Translations under genes and position numbers: made by a program
In this document: one piece after another, positions 26,863 through 34,600 of the stretch
Position numbering within the stretch: the stretch's first letter is position 1
Layout of the letters: the number at the start of each line of letters is the position of its first letter
The notes under the pieces: generated by a model
The model's input: the letters and a program-made list of their open reading frames with translations, nothing else
The model's database searches: none
What the model was told of the DNA's origin: nothing
Source: Mycobacterium terramassiliense
GTDB taxonomy: Bacteria; Actinomycetota; Actinomycetes; Mycobacteriales; Mycobacteriaceae
Assembly: GCF_900157385.1 (NCBI RefSeq)
Contig: NZ_LT717700.1
Location: 372,001-436,000, forward strand
DNA: 64,000 nucleotides
Direction: 5' to 3'

Positions 26863-27839
26863 GGCCCGGCGACTACGACGAGTCCGACGTCAAGGTCCGT
26901 TCCGGCCGCGGCTCGCGACCGCGCACCAAGACGCGCCCCGAGCACGCCGACGCCGAGCCCGCCATGGTGGTCAGCGTCGACCGCGGCCGCTGGGGGTGCG
27001 TGCTGGGCGGCCGGCCCGACCGCCGGGTCACGGCCATGCGGGCGCGCGAGCTGGGCCGCACCCCGATCGTCGTCGGCGACGACGTGGACATCGTCGGCGA
27101 CCTGTCCGGGCGGACGGACACGCTGGCCCGCATCGTGCGCCGCGGCGAGCGGCGAACGGTGTTGCGGCGCACCGCCGATGACACCGATCCCACCGAGCGG
27201 GTGGTGGTCGCCAACGCCGACCAGCTGCTGATCGTGGTGGCGCTCGCCGACCCGCCGCCGCGCACCGGGCTGGTCGACCGGGCGCTGATCGCCGCCTACG
27301 CCGGCGGACTCGCCCCGATCCTGTGCCTGACCAAAACCGACCTCGCCCCGCCGGGGCCGTTCGCCGAGCAGTTTGTGGATTTGGACCTGACGATAGTGGC
27401 CGCCGGCGTCGACGACCCGCTGCTCGCGGTGGCCGACCTGCTGGCCGGCAAGATCACGGTGCTGCTGGGCCATTCCGGAGTGGGCAAGTCGACGCTGGTG
27501 AATCGCCTTGTGCCCGACGCGTTCCGGGCCGTCGGCGAGGTGACCGACATGGGCCGGGGCCGGCACACGTCGACGCAGTCGGTGGCGCTACCGCTCGCGG
27601 GTTCCGGGTGGGTGATCGATACCCCGGGCATCCGCTCGTTCGGGCTGGCCCACATCCGGCCCGACGACGTGCTGAAGTCGTTCTCGGATCTGGCCGACGC
27701 GATCGAGGACTGCCCACGCGGCTGCGGGCACATGGGGCCGCCGGCCGACCCCGAATGCGCGCTGGACACGCTGTCCGGGTCCGCCGTGCGCCGCGTCGCC
27801 GCGGCGCGCCGGCTGCTCGCGGTGCTCCGGGAGACGTGA
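26859..27839 (+). CDS. rsgA: Ribosome small-subunit GTPase RsgA
   Basis: 326 residues. Circularly permuted GTPase: OB-fold N-terminal domain, then G4 (TKTD, 158-161), then G1 (GHSGVGKST, 204-212) and G3 (DTPG), then a zinc knuckle with the C-P-R-G-C-G-H pattern near 288. RsgA/YjeQ matures the 30S subunit and hydrolyses GTP on it. GTG start overlaps aroA; matches Rv3228. Confidence 0.93.
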   Translation: MRPGDYDESDVKVRSGRGSRPRTKTRPEHADAEPAMVVSVDRGRWGCVLGGRPDRRVTAMRARELGRTPIVVGDDVDIVGDLSGRTDTLARIVRRGERRTVLRRTADDTDPTERVVVANADQLLIVVALADPPPRTGLVDRALIAAYAGGLAPILCLTKTDLAPPGPFAEQFVDLDLTIVAAGVDDPLLAVADLLAGKITVLLGHSGVGKSTLVNRLVPDAFRAVGEVTDMGRGRHTSTQSVALPLAGSGWVIDTPGIRSFGLAHIRPDDVLKSFSDLADAIEDCPRGCGHMGPPADPECALDTLSGSAVRRVAAARRLLAVLRET

Positions 27840-27846
27840 CAAGCCC

Positions 27847-27908
27847 GGCGAGGGTGCGTGTTGGTACGGCGACACGCCGCGCGGGACGTACGTCTGTGCA
27901 CCCTCGCC
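27847..27908. terminator. Intergenic palindromic element between rsgA and HxlR gene
   Basis: Arms GGCGAGGGTGC (27847-27857) and GCACCCTCGCC (27898-27908) are exact inverses, enclosing an inner hairpin around CGGCGACACGCCG (27867-27879) and paired GTAC boxes. The element fills the convergent gap and probably ends transcription from both sides. Confidence 0.55.
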
Positions 27909-27913
27909 GCTGG

Positions 27914-28387
27914 TTAGGACGACTTAGCCAGCCGCATGCCGAGCTCGCCGGGCGGCACCCGATGCCCCTCGGTGCAACGGATTTCGACGCCGGCCTCGGC
28001 GCCGCAGCCCAGGTGGGTGAGCCGCAGGCGGTTGCGGCCGGGCAGATGGCGCCGGCCCCACTCGAACATCGCCCAGACCACCGGCATGAAATCGACACCG
28101 GCCTCGGTGAGCACGTACTCCTCGCGGCCGCGCTGCCCCGGCTCGCGGTAGGGCCGCCGCTCCAACAGGCCAAGGTCGACGAGTTCGGCCAGCCGGGCCG
28201 ACGTGGCCGCCTTGGTGATGCCGACCCGGCGCGCGAAGTCGTCGAACCGGGTGGTGCCGTAGTAGGCCTCGCGCATGATCAGCATCGCGGACTTGGTGCC
28301 GACCACCGCCATGGTCTTCTCGATCGCGCACTCGCCGACCGCCGACCACTTCTCCCGGTCGGCCAGGGCGCCCTGCAGAAATGTCAT
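27914..28387 (-). CDS. HxlR-family transcriptional regulator
   Basis: 157 residues with a winged helix-turn-helix of the HxlR type: WSAVGECAIEKTMAVVGTKSAMLIMREA, RFDDFARRVGITKAATSARL, then the wing LLERRPYREPGQRGREEYVLTEAG-type. A Cys near the N-terminus (ECAIEK) is in the place used by redox- or electrophile-sensing members. It is divergent from the thiolase gene and probably controls it through the symmetric site at 28441. ATG 28387 sits 9 nt after GGGAGG; upstream GTG/ATG codons are too close to it. Not in M. tuberculosis at this place. Confidence 0.85.
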   Translation of the reverse strand: MTFLQGALADREKWSAVGECAIEKTMAVVGTKSAMLIMREAYYGTTRFDDFARRVGITKAATSARLAELVDLGLLERRPYREPGQRGREEYVLTEAGVDFMPVVWAMFEWGRRHLPGRNRLRLTHLGCGAEAGVEIRCTEGHRVPPGELGMRLAKSS

Positions 28388-28440
28388 GTACATCACCTCC
28401 CGGTCTGGGTTGATTTTAGTGTACCCAGATGTTTACCTCG

Positions 28441-28452
28441 GTATAGCTATAC
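28441..28452. promoter_or_regulatory. Candidate HxlR operator
   Basis: GTATAGCTATAC is a perfect 12-bp palindrome in the 94-bp AT-rich gap between the HxlR gene and the thiolase gene, with further GTAC/TATAC half-sites on either side. Assignment to HxlR is by position. Confidence 0.45.
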
Positions 28453-28481
28453 ATACTTAGCTCCGGACTCAAGGAGGAGTC

Positions 28482-29681
28482 ATGACCGGTTACCCGGTTG
28501 GTTATCAAGGCCGCGACGCCGTCATCGTCGGTGCCGTCCGCACCCCGATCGGGAAAGGCAAGGCCAGCGGCGCCCTGCACGACGTGCTGCCCGCCGACCT
28601 GCTGGCCCACAGCCTGCGCGAACTGGTGGCCCGCACCGGCGTCGACCCCGCACAGCTCGACGACGTCATCGCCGGAGCCGTCACCCAGGTCGGCGACCAG
28701 GCCGTCAACATCGCCCGCAACGCGCTGCTCGGCGCCGGTTTCCCCGAGTCGGTCCCCGGCGTCACGATCGACCGGCAGTGTGGCAGCAGCCAGCAGGCGA
28801 TCAGCTTCGCCGCGCAGGGCGTCCTCGCCGGCGCCTACGACCTCGTCGTCGCGGGCGGCGTGGAGTCGATGGGCCGCGTCCCGATGGGCACCTCGGTCCT
28901 GCCGGGGTCCAACCCGTTCGGTGCGGACATGACGCGCCGCTACCCCGACGGCCTGGTGCCGCAGGGCATCAGCGCGGAACTGATCGCCGCCAAGTGGGGC
29001 TTTTCCCGCACCCAGCTCGACGAGTTCTCCGCCGGCAGCCACGACAAGGCCGCCCGCGCCACCAAGGACGGGCTCTTCGACAACGAGCTGATCCCGATCG
29101 CCGGGCTGAACACCGACGAGATCGTCCGGCCGGGCACGACGGTGGAAACGCTGGCCGGGCTGCAACCGTCTTTCTACAGCGAGGCCGCCAAAGAGCGTTT
29201 CCCGCAGATCAATTGGTCGATCACGGCCGGCAACTCCTCCCCGCTGTCCGACGGCAGCGCCGCGGTCCTGATCACCACGAGCGAGGTCGCCAAGAGGCTG
29301 GGCCTGCGCCCGCTGGCGCGGATCCACACCACGACCGTGGTGGGCTCCGACCCGCTCTACATGCTGACCGGGGTCATCCCCGCCACCGAGAAGGTGTTGC
29401 GCCGCGCCGGGCTGACGCTGGCCGACATCGACCTGTTCGAGGTCAACGAGGCGTTCGCGCCCGTCGTGCTGGCCTGGGCGCACGACACCGGCGCGGACCT
29501 GGCCAAGACCAACGTCAACGGCGGTGCCATCGCCATCGGACATCCGTTGGGCGCCAGCGGCGCACGTATCATGACAACGCTGGTCAACGCGCTCGAACAG
29601 CGCGGCGGCCGGTACGGGCTGCAGACGATGTGCGAGGGCGGTGGCATGGCCAACGCCACCATCATCGAGCGAATGACCTAA
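28482..29681 (+). CDS. Acetyl-CoA acetyltransferase (thiolase)
   Basis: 399 residues, start behind CAAGGAGG. Catalytic Cys100 (DRQCGSSQQ), the NEAFAP block (322-327), His354 ([10 protein letters not shown]) and Cys384 (TMCEGGG) are all present, so it should be active. It condenses or cleaves acyl-CoA in beta-oxidation or ketoacid metabolism. Divergent from an HxlR regulator. The last 230 nt of this gene have a decayed second copy at 33449-33646, on the far side of the IS-disrupted oxidoreductase gene. Confidence 0.9.
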   Translation: MTGYPVGYQGRDAVIVGAVRTPIGKGKASGALHDVLPADLLAHSLRELVARTGVDPAQLDDVIAGAVTQVGDQAVNIARNALLGAGFPESVPGVTIDRQCGSSQQAISFAAQGVLAGAYDLVVAGGVESMGRVPMGTSVLPGSNPFGADMTRRYPDGLVPQGISAELIAAKWGFSRTQLDEFSAGSHDKAARATKDGLFDNELIPIAGLNTDEIVRPGTTVETLAGLQPSFYSEAAKERFPQINWSITAGNSSPLSDGSAAVLITTSEVAKRLGLRPLARIHTTTVVGSDPLYMLTGVIPATEKVLRRAGLTLADIDLFEVNEAFAPVVLAWAHDTGADLAKTNVNGGAIAIGHPLGASGARIMTTLVNALEQRGGRYGLQTMCEGGGMANATIIERMT

Positions 29682-29764
29682 GCCGATTCGGGATTGCTGT
29701 GTGACCTACCCGCGTAGTCGCCGTGGTTGCTGTAGTCACGAATAGCCGCAAGGGAGAAGCAGTT

Positions 29765-30421
29765 ATGAAAGCGTGGCTGTGGGATGGACATGCAGGGATA
29801 GATCATCTGACCCTGACCGACGCGCCTGATCCGGTCCCACATGAAGGTGAACTGGTTATGCGAGTCCGCTACGCGGGCTTAAATCCGGCAGATCGGATGA
29901 TGGCAGAGAGGCGGTACCCGTATCCGGTATACCCTCCTGCCCCGCACGTGCTGGGGCGGGATGGCGTCGGGGAAGTGATCAAGGTTGGTAAAGGCGTCGA
30001 GGATGTGCGGGTCGGCGACCAGCGCGTTCTTCTGCGCAGCGATGTGGGACTTCGCCGCTGGGGCATGTTTGCCGAGCAAGTGTCGATACCGGCGGTTAAC
30101 TTAGCGGACGTCCCCACAGGTTGGACCGCAGAGCAGTCGTCGGGCGCTGCCGTCGTTTATCTATCGGCGTACCGTGCGCTCACCATGTGGGAACCGCTCA
30201 ATCCGAACTCAGTGGTGCTGGTCACCGGAGCATCAGGAGGTGTCGGAGTTGCGGCTGTGCAACTGGCGGCGGCTATGGGCCACACGGTCGTAGCGCTCTC
30301 GCGCAGCGAGGAAAAGCAACGACGCCTTAAGGAACTCGGAGCGACTTTCACACTCAACCCTGAGGACCCGCAGTGGCGAAATCGTGTGAAGGATGCCCTG
30401 AATTGTCGCCTGCCAGGGTGA
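29765..30421 (+). pseudogene. MDR-type oxidoreductase, 5' fragment (interrupted by IS)
   Basis: Native coding sequence runs 29765-30403 (213 codons), start behind AGGGAGAAG; the frame then enters the IS and stops at 30421. It holds the GroES-like domain (VRYAGLNPADRMMA) and the NADPH motif VTGASGGVGVAAVQLA (around 158-173). No zinc ligands, so it is quinone-oxidoreductase-like. Removing the IS and one CTGAAT copy joins this in frame to 33043-33396, giving a 330-residue protein. Codon use is visibly less GC-rich than the neighbours, which suggests horizontal origin. Confidence 0.9.
30398..30403 (+). repeat. Target-site duplication, left copy
   Basis: CTGAAT immediately before the left end of the IS; identical to 33037-33042. 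Confidence 0.85.
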
Positions 30422-30508
30422 TGGGACCTCTGGTTTGCCATGAGCATGGGACCGGGTTGTTCCGGTTGTAGGCCGTGTGTTGATAGTGGCGGAAGGGGTG
30501 GTTGCCGG

Positions 30509-31321
30509 TCAATCCGACGCAGTCGGAGAGGCCGGCTTTCGGTTTCCTGGCTTCTGGCGTTGCCGGTAGGACTCGCCTTCGACGACGAGTTCGTAGGCCG
30601 CTGATTGCAGTCGGTCCATCGCGGATTGGGCCAGCAGCGGGTCGGCCATCATGGTCAGGATCTCGGGTGGTTCGCGGTTGCTGGTGATGACGGTCGATGC
30701 GGCGCGGTGGCGTTCGACGATGATCTCGTAGAAGTCGGTCGTCTCGGTGGCCTCCAGGCGGTGCAGCGCGAGGTCATCGATTATCAGCAGTTCGACGCGG
30801 TGCAGTTTGCGCATCTCGTCTTCGTAGCTGCCGTCCAGGCGTGCCCCGCGAAGGCGTTTGAACATTTTGTCGGCCCGTTCGGTGTGCACGCTGTGATGCC
30901 GGCGTACCGCGATGTGACCTAATGCGTTGGCCAAGAACGTCTTTCCCACTCCTACCGGTCCCATGACGAGCACGTTGTAGGCGTCGGCGAGGAACCGCAG
31001 TGAGGTCAGCTCGGCCCATAGTTGTTGATCGAAAGCCACGGCGGCGGAGTCATCCCAGGCCTGTAGCTGCATGGCCGGATCGAGATGGGCGGCCTTGGCG
31101 CGCCGGGTCGCGGATTCGCGGTCGCGGCGGGTGACCTCATCTGCGAACAACAGTTCCAGGAAGTCGTGGTGTGGTAGCCGGTTGGTACGGGCCAGCGCCA
31201 GCCGTTCGGGCAGCGTGTCGAGCAGCTGGCCGAGTTTGAGGCGGCGCATCAACGCTTTGAGCTCGCCGGACACCTCGATTGGCTTGACCGCCGGCGTGGC
31301 GTCGGGGCGCTGTGGGCTCAT
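30509..31321 (-). CDS. istB: IstB-type transposition helper ATPase
   Basis: 270 residues. AAA+/DnaC-like ATPase with Walker A GPVGVGKT (121-128), Walker B LLIIDDLAL and sensor-like TVITSNREPPE. IstB assembles with IstA at the target DNA in IS21-family transposition. Start overlaps the istA stop by 4 nt (ATGA), the usual arrangement. Length complete; no visible damage. Confidence 0.92.
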   Translation of the reverse strand: MSPQRPDATPAVKPIEVSGELKALMRRLKLGQLLDTLPERLALARTNRLPHHDFLELLFADEVTRRDRESATRRAKAAHLDPAMQLQAWDDSAAVAFDQQLWAELTSLRFLADAYNVLVMGPVGVGKTFLANALGHIAVRRHHSVHTERADKMFKRLRGARLDGSYEDEMRKLHRVELLIIDDLALHRLEATETTDFYEIIVERHRAASTVITSNREPPEILTMMADPLLAQSAMDRLQSAAYELVVEGESYRQRQKPGNRKPASPTASD

Positions 31322-32871
31322 GAAGGCCTCCGCACCGCGAAATCAGAGCTTTCTCGGACAAACCGCGACGCTGCCCCGGGCGGTTTCGGTAGCAGGGGCA
31401 GTTGTTCACCGCCGCCGCGGGTCAAGATCCGCTCGATCAGCCCGACGTCGATCACCTCGGCGTCCAGGGCACGCCGGCACGCGTCGTCGACCTCCTCGGC
31501 GCCGTGGCGGCGCACCAGCCCCAGCAGCCGGTAGACCTGACGCATCTTGGTCCACGGCAGCGGATGCTCGAGCACCGCTGCCGCGTAGGTGCCGACATGG
31601 GTGCCGTGGGCGGCTGCCTTGCGCTGCAGGGCATTCAGATCACGCATCGCATAGACCGACACCTCAGAGGGAAGATCGGCCGGATCAGTATGGCGGCGAC
31701 CCGGGGCCACGACCGGATGCACCTTGATCAGCTCACCACGCCAATAGAGCTTGACCGAGTGTGCATCAGCACGGGCCTCGATGCGCTTGCCGACCAGCTC
31801 TCCGGGCACGCTGTAGAGGGCTTTGGCGACCTGGACGTGGCGGTCCGGGGCCACTTTCGGGCGCGTCCAGATCGGAACGTCGAAGGCGGTGTCGGATACG
31901 GGCCCTAGTGCGGGCAGCTCATCGCCGATGAACACCTCGGCCGGCCGCAGGCGGGTGGTGCCGTGAATGCGCATACCGGCGGTCTGAGCGCACCAATGTT
32001 CGGCGCGGCTGCGACAGTCATTGAGATCCCGGAAATCTTCTCCGGCAAAGAAATTCGATCGCACATACTGCACCATGCGTTCCACCCGTGGCTTATCTTT
32101 CGGGCTGCGCACCCGCGCCGGGTCGACCGCAAACCCACGAGCCTGCGCATACTCGCGGAACGCATCGTTGAGCCGAGGCTCGGTCGCATGCGCGGTGGTG
32201 ACGATAGCTTTCATGCTGCCAGGAATCACCACCGCGAACACCCCGCCGAAGAACGCCCACGCCGCATCGAACCCGGCGATCACATCGTTCAGGGTCTGGC
32301 GGTAGGTGGGCCAGACGAACATGTGCCGCGAATACACCGCGGTAAAGATCAACCCCTGCACGACTCGGCGCCGACCATCGCTGGCGTCGGTGAGCATCCC
32401 GAGGCGGCCGAAGTCGACCTGCACCTCCGCACCCGGTTCGCAGTCGGCCACCGGCACCGTGGCTTGACGGCGTCCGAAATCCAATTCGGTTGTGGCGTAA
32501 CGATTCAGCGTCCGATAGGACACCACCACACCGCGGCGCCCAAGCAGCGTGTGGATCTTGGTCAGCGTCAATCCGTCTTTGAGCCAGGCCTTGATCTGCT
32601 CATGCTCTGCAGCGATCGTCTCCCACGCCAGGCTCTTGCCGCTGGGCCGGTGCGGACGCACTCCGGCAATCACCGCCGCGATCAACTCATCAGTGAGCTG
32701 ACCGTCTCCACCATCGCGGTCCAGCCCACTAGCACGGGCTCGGTCGACGTAGCGTCGCACCGTTTTGCGGTCGGTGCCCGACAGCCGGGCCACCTCCCGC
32801 AACCCCAACCCCTGCAGCCACAGCCGCAGCATCTCCACGATCTCGATCACCGACACCTCCCGGTAGCTCAT
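31318..32871 (-). CDS. istA: IstA-type transposase with altered DDE motif
   Basis: 517 residues from the MSYREV start (an ATG 7 codons upstream and a GTG behind GGGAGG are alternatives). N-terminal helix-turn-helix (LREVARLSGTDRKTVRRYV) and an rve-type catalytic core. First Asp153 (QVDFG) and Glu264 (DKPRVER) are present, but where the family has IPDN the protein reads IPGS (Gly218-Ser219), so the second catalytic Asp is missing. The codons GGC AGC each differ by one A-to-G change from GAC AAC. The copy may therefore be inactive unless helped in trans. Confidence 0.9.
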   Translation of the reverse strand: MSYREVSVIEIVEMLRLWLQGLGLREVARLSGTDRKTVRRYVDRARASGLDRDGGDGQLTDELIAAVIAGVRPHRPSGKSLAWETIAAEHEQIKAWLKDGLTLTKIHTLLGRRGVVVSYRTLNRYATTELDFGRRQATVPVADCEPGAEVQVDFGRLGMLTDASDGRRRVVQGLIFTAVYSRHMFVWPTYRQTLNDVIAGFDAAWAFFGGVFAVVIPGSMKAIVTTAHATEPRLNDAFREYAQARGFAVDPARVRSPKDKPRVERMVQYVRSNFFAGEDFRDLNDCRSRAEHWCAQTAGMRIHGTTRLRPAEVFIGDELPALGPVSDTAFDVPIWTRPKVAPDRHVQVAKALYSVPGELVGKRIEARADAHSVKLYWRGELIKVHPVVAPGRRHTDPADLPSEVSVYAMRDLNALQRKAAAHGTHVGTYAAAVLEHPLPWTKMRQVYRLLGLVRRHGAEEVDDACRRALDAEVIDVGLIERILTRGGGEQLPLLPKPPGAASRFVRESSDFAVRRPS

Positions 32872-33036
32872 CAGGCCAATACAGCGGCCCAACTACCGGA
32901 AGAACCCGACACCACGCCGGGTGGTCCCATAACTGGCAAACCAGCCAGTCGAGTGGTCCCATCAATGGCAAACAGGTGGTCCCATGCTCATGGCAAAACC
33001 AGCTCTGAAGTGGTCCCATTCACCTGGCAGCCGACA

Positions 33037-33042
33037 CTGAAT
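33037..33042 (+). repeat. Target-site duplication, right copy
   Basis: CTGAAT immediately after the right end of the IS; identical to 30398-30403. Confidence 0.85.
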
Positions 33043-33396
33043 GGAGGAGGGGTGAACCTGGCAGTCGACACGATTGGGGGCACGCTGCTTCCTGAAGTCA
33101 TCGATACGATGGGCGATTCGGGGAGACTCAGCTTGGTAGGAGAACTCGGAGGCCCGGTGCCCAACTTTTATACGGGCACGCTCTTTTCCCGCTGGCTGCG
33201 AATTGGCGCAATGGCTCTGAGCTACTACACGCCTGAGCAGCACCGCGCCGGCTTTCACGACCTCTTGGCCATATTGGCCCGCTCTGGAGCCCGGCCACTG
33301 GTCGACCGCGTGTTTGCGTTCGAGCAGTTGCCGCAAGCCTTCGCACGCCTAGCTGACGGCCCGATGGGGAAAGTGGTGATCGAGGTAAAGCCTTGA
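33043..33396 (+). pseudogene. MDR-type oxidoreductase, 3' fragment
   Basis: 117 codons plus stop completing the gene begun at 29765. It resumes GGGVNLAVDTIGG (end of the nucleotide-binding fold) and ends [18 protein letters not shown], the standard MDR C-terminus. No start of its own close to a ribosome-binding site except a GTG at 33052, so it is probably untranslated while the IS is in place. Confidence 0.9.
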
Positions 33397-33448
33397 GGCT
33401 CCATCACGTTGGCTCGACTTCACCGAACCCGGTACACAAACGCCAGCC

Positions 33449-33646
33449 GTCAACGAGGCGTTCGCGCCCGTCGTGCTGGCCTGCGCGCACGACACCCGGT
33501 GCCATCGCCATCGGACATCCGTTGGGCGCCAGCGGCGCTCGCATCATGACCACCCTGGTCAACGCGCTCGAACAGCGCGGCGGCCGGTACGGGCTGCAGA
33601 CGATGTGCGAGGGCGGTGGCATGGCCAACGCCACCATCATCGAGCG
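33449..33646 (+). pseudogene. Decayed duplicate of the thiolase 3' end
   Basis: Aligns to 29442-29671 of the thiolase gene, from GTCAACGAGGCG to ATCATCGAGCG, nearly identical but with one internal 32-nt deletion (the stretch encoding GADLAKTNVNG) and a few substitutions (for example TGGGCG to TGCGCG). The deletion shifts the frame and no stop equivalent follows. It ends 33 bp before the convergent DUF732 gene stop. The copy brackets the MDR gene with a direct repeat of thiolase sequence. Confidence 0.9.
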
Positions 33647-33679
33647 GCTGGGCTGGCGGCCTTCAGCGGCCCTCGGGGC

Positions 33680-34012
33680 TCAGTCGAACTTGCTGGAGTA
33701 CTGCGGGCAGTACACGCCCGTCGACGCGCCCATGATCTTGGCGAGCGAGGCGTCGGCTAACTGCGGCATCCCCGACTTCGCGTCGGCGAGGGTTTGCTCG
33801 AACGTCATCCCTTTGGACCAGTCCGTGCACACCGCGTGCCCGATTTGGACCATCGTCTGGTCCGCGCCGCTGGGCCAGGTGATGCCCTTGTCCTTGAGCG
33901 TCTGCAGGTAGGCGTCGTCCGCGGAGTCGGCGTTCGCGAGCGGGGCGGCGATGACGGCGACGCCACCCAGAGCGGCGGCGAGCGAACCGGTCAGTCGGGC
34001 GAGCTTCTTCAT
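33680..34012 (-). CDS. DUF732 secreted protein
   Basis: 110 residues with a Sec signal peptide ([18 protein letters not shown]..., cleavage after ANA near 28) and a DUF732 domain: [15 protein letters not shown], a conserved Cys in HAVCTDW and another in VYCPQY. These small exported proteins are abundant in mycobacteria; their function is unknown. Minus strand, facing the thiolase remnant. Confidence 0.85.
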   Translation of the reverse strand: MKKLARLTGSLAAALGGVAVIAAPLANADSADDAYLQTLKDKGITWPSGADQTMVQIGHAVCTDWSKGMTFEQTLADAKSGMPQLADASLAKIMGASTGVYCPQYSSKFD

Positions 34013-34149
34013 TCGTTGACTCCTCGGTGTGGGCGACGGATTTCCAAGCCCCCTGACGCTGACGCGGTAGGGGTTACATTAGCTGGATCCTGCCAGCTAG
34101 CAAATCGGATCCAACGATGGTGAGGACGACACGGCCGGCCGGCCAGGCC

Positions 34150-34530
34150 TCATTCCATTAACTCGACCCATTGAGCACGCGACGGACCGGGCTCGAACGG
34201 ATCGCCGAAGTACTGGGTCTCGCGGACCACCTCGCCGCCGACGAACTCCATGATGCTCACCACGTAAAACGGTTTCCCGTCATACGTCAGGACGAGTTCG
34301 CTGATCCACAGGTCGCCGCCACCGAGCATGCGTCGCACGGTGAAGCGTTTCGCGTTCGGCTGGGCAACGCGCGACGCCTCGATGTTGGCCCGACCCCGGA
34401 TGCGTTCGCCCGACTGGGGGTACTCGAGAACCGCGTCGGCCCGGTAGATTTGGTGCTCCGCCGCGAAGTCGTTGGCGTCGGAGGCGGCCCAGTGGCGCGA
34501 CAGCGCGGCCCGCACATCGTCATCACCCAT
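34150..34530 (-). CDS. NTF2/SnoaL-like protein
   Basis: 126 residues with the cone-shaped NTF2-like pattern: ALSRHWAASDANDFAAEHQIYRADAVLEYPQSGERIRG at the N-terminus and GEVVRETQYFGDPFEPG near the end. Members are small isomerases, hydrolases or ligand binders; no specific activity can be assigned. It ends the minus-strand run that starts with desA3, with 70 bp between the two genes. Confidence 0.78.
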   Translation of the reverse strand: MGDDDVRAALSRHWAASDANDFAAEHQIYRADAVLEYPQSGERIRGRANIEASRVAQPNAKRFTVRRMLGGGDLWISELVLTYDGKPFYVVSIMEFVGGEVVRETQYFGDPFEPGPSRAQWVELME

Positions 34531-34600
34531 GGCCGTCTCTCCTCCCGGTGGATGACATGCCGATGTCGCACCCTAACGCCGAACGCGCTCGGCGCCAAGC

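Larger units (their letters stand above)
30404..33036 (-). mobile_element. IS21-family insertion sequence, 2633 bp
   Basis: Complete element with istA and istB on the minus strand. Ends are inverted repeats: left begins TGTCGCCTGCCAGGG, right (reversed) TGTCGGCTGCCAGGT. Further in, sub-terminal copies of ATGGGACC occur at 30421 and 30446, and GTGGTCCCAT at 32921, 32953, 32976 and 33010, the multiple terminal repeats typical of IS21 relatives. Flanked by a 6-bp direct repeat, CTGAAT, in an oxidoreductase gene. The perfect duplication and the restorable frame indicate a recent insertion. Confidence 0.92.

Noticed and set aside
27900..33680. Prophage or integrative element
   Set aside because: Apart from IstA/IstB I find no integrase, excisionase, tRNA-type attachment site or phage structural gene; only the duplicated thiolase end hints at integration.
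33449..33911. A functional short thiolase-like protein on the + strand
   Set aside because: The fragment lacks the N-terminal and Cys100 regions, carries a frameshifting 32-nt deletion, and its open frame then runs antisense through the DUF732 gene.
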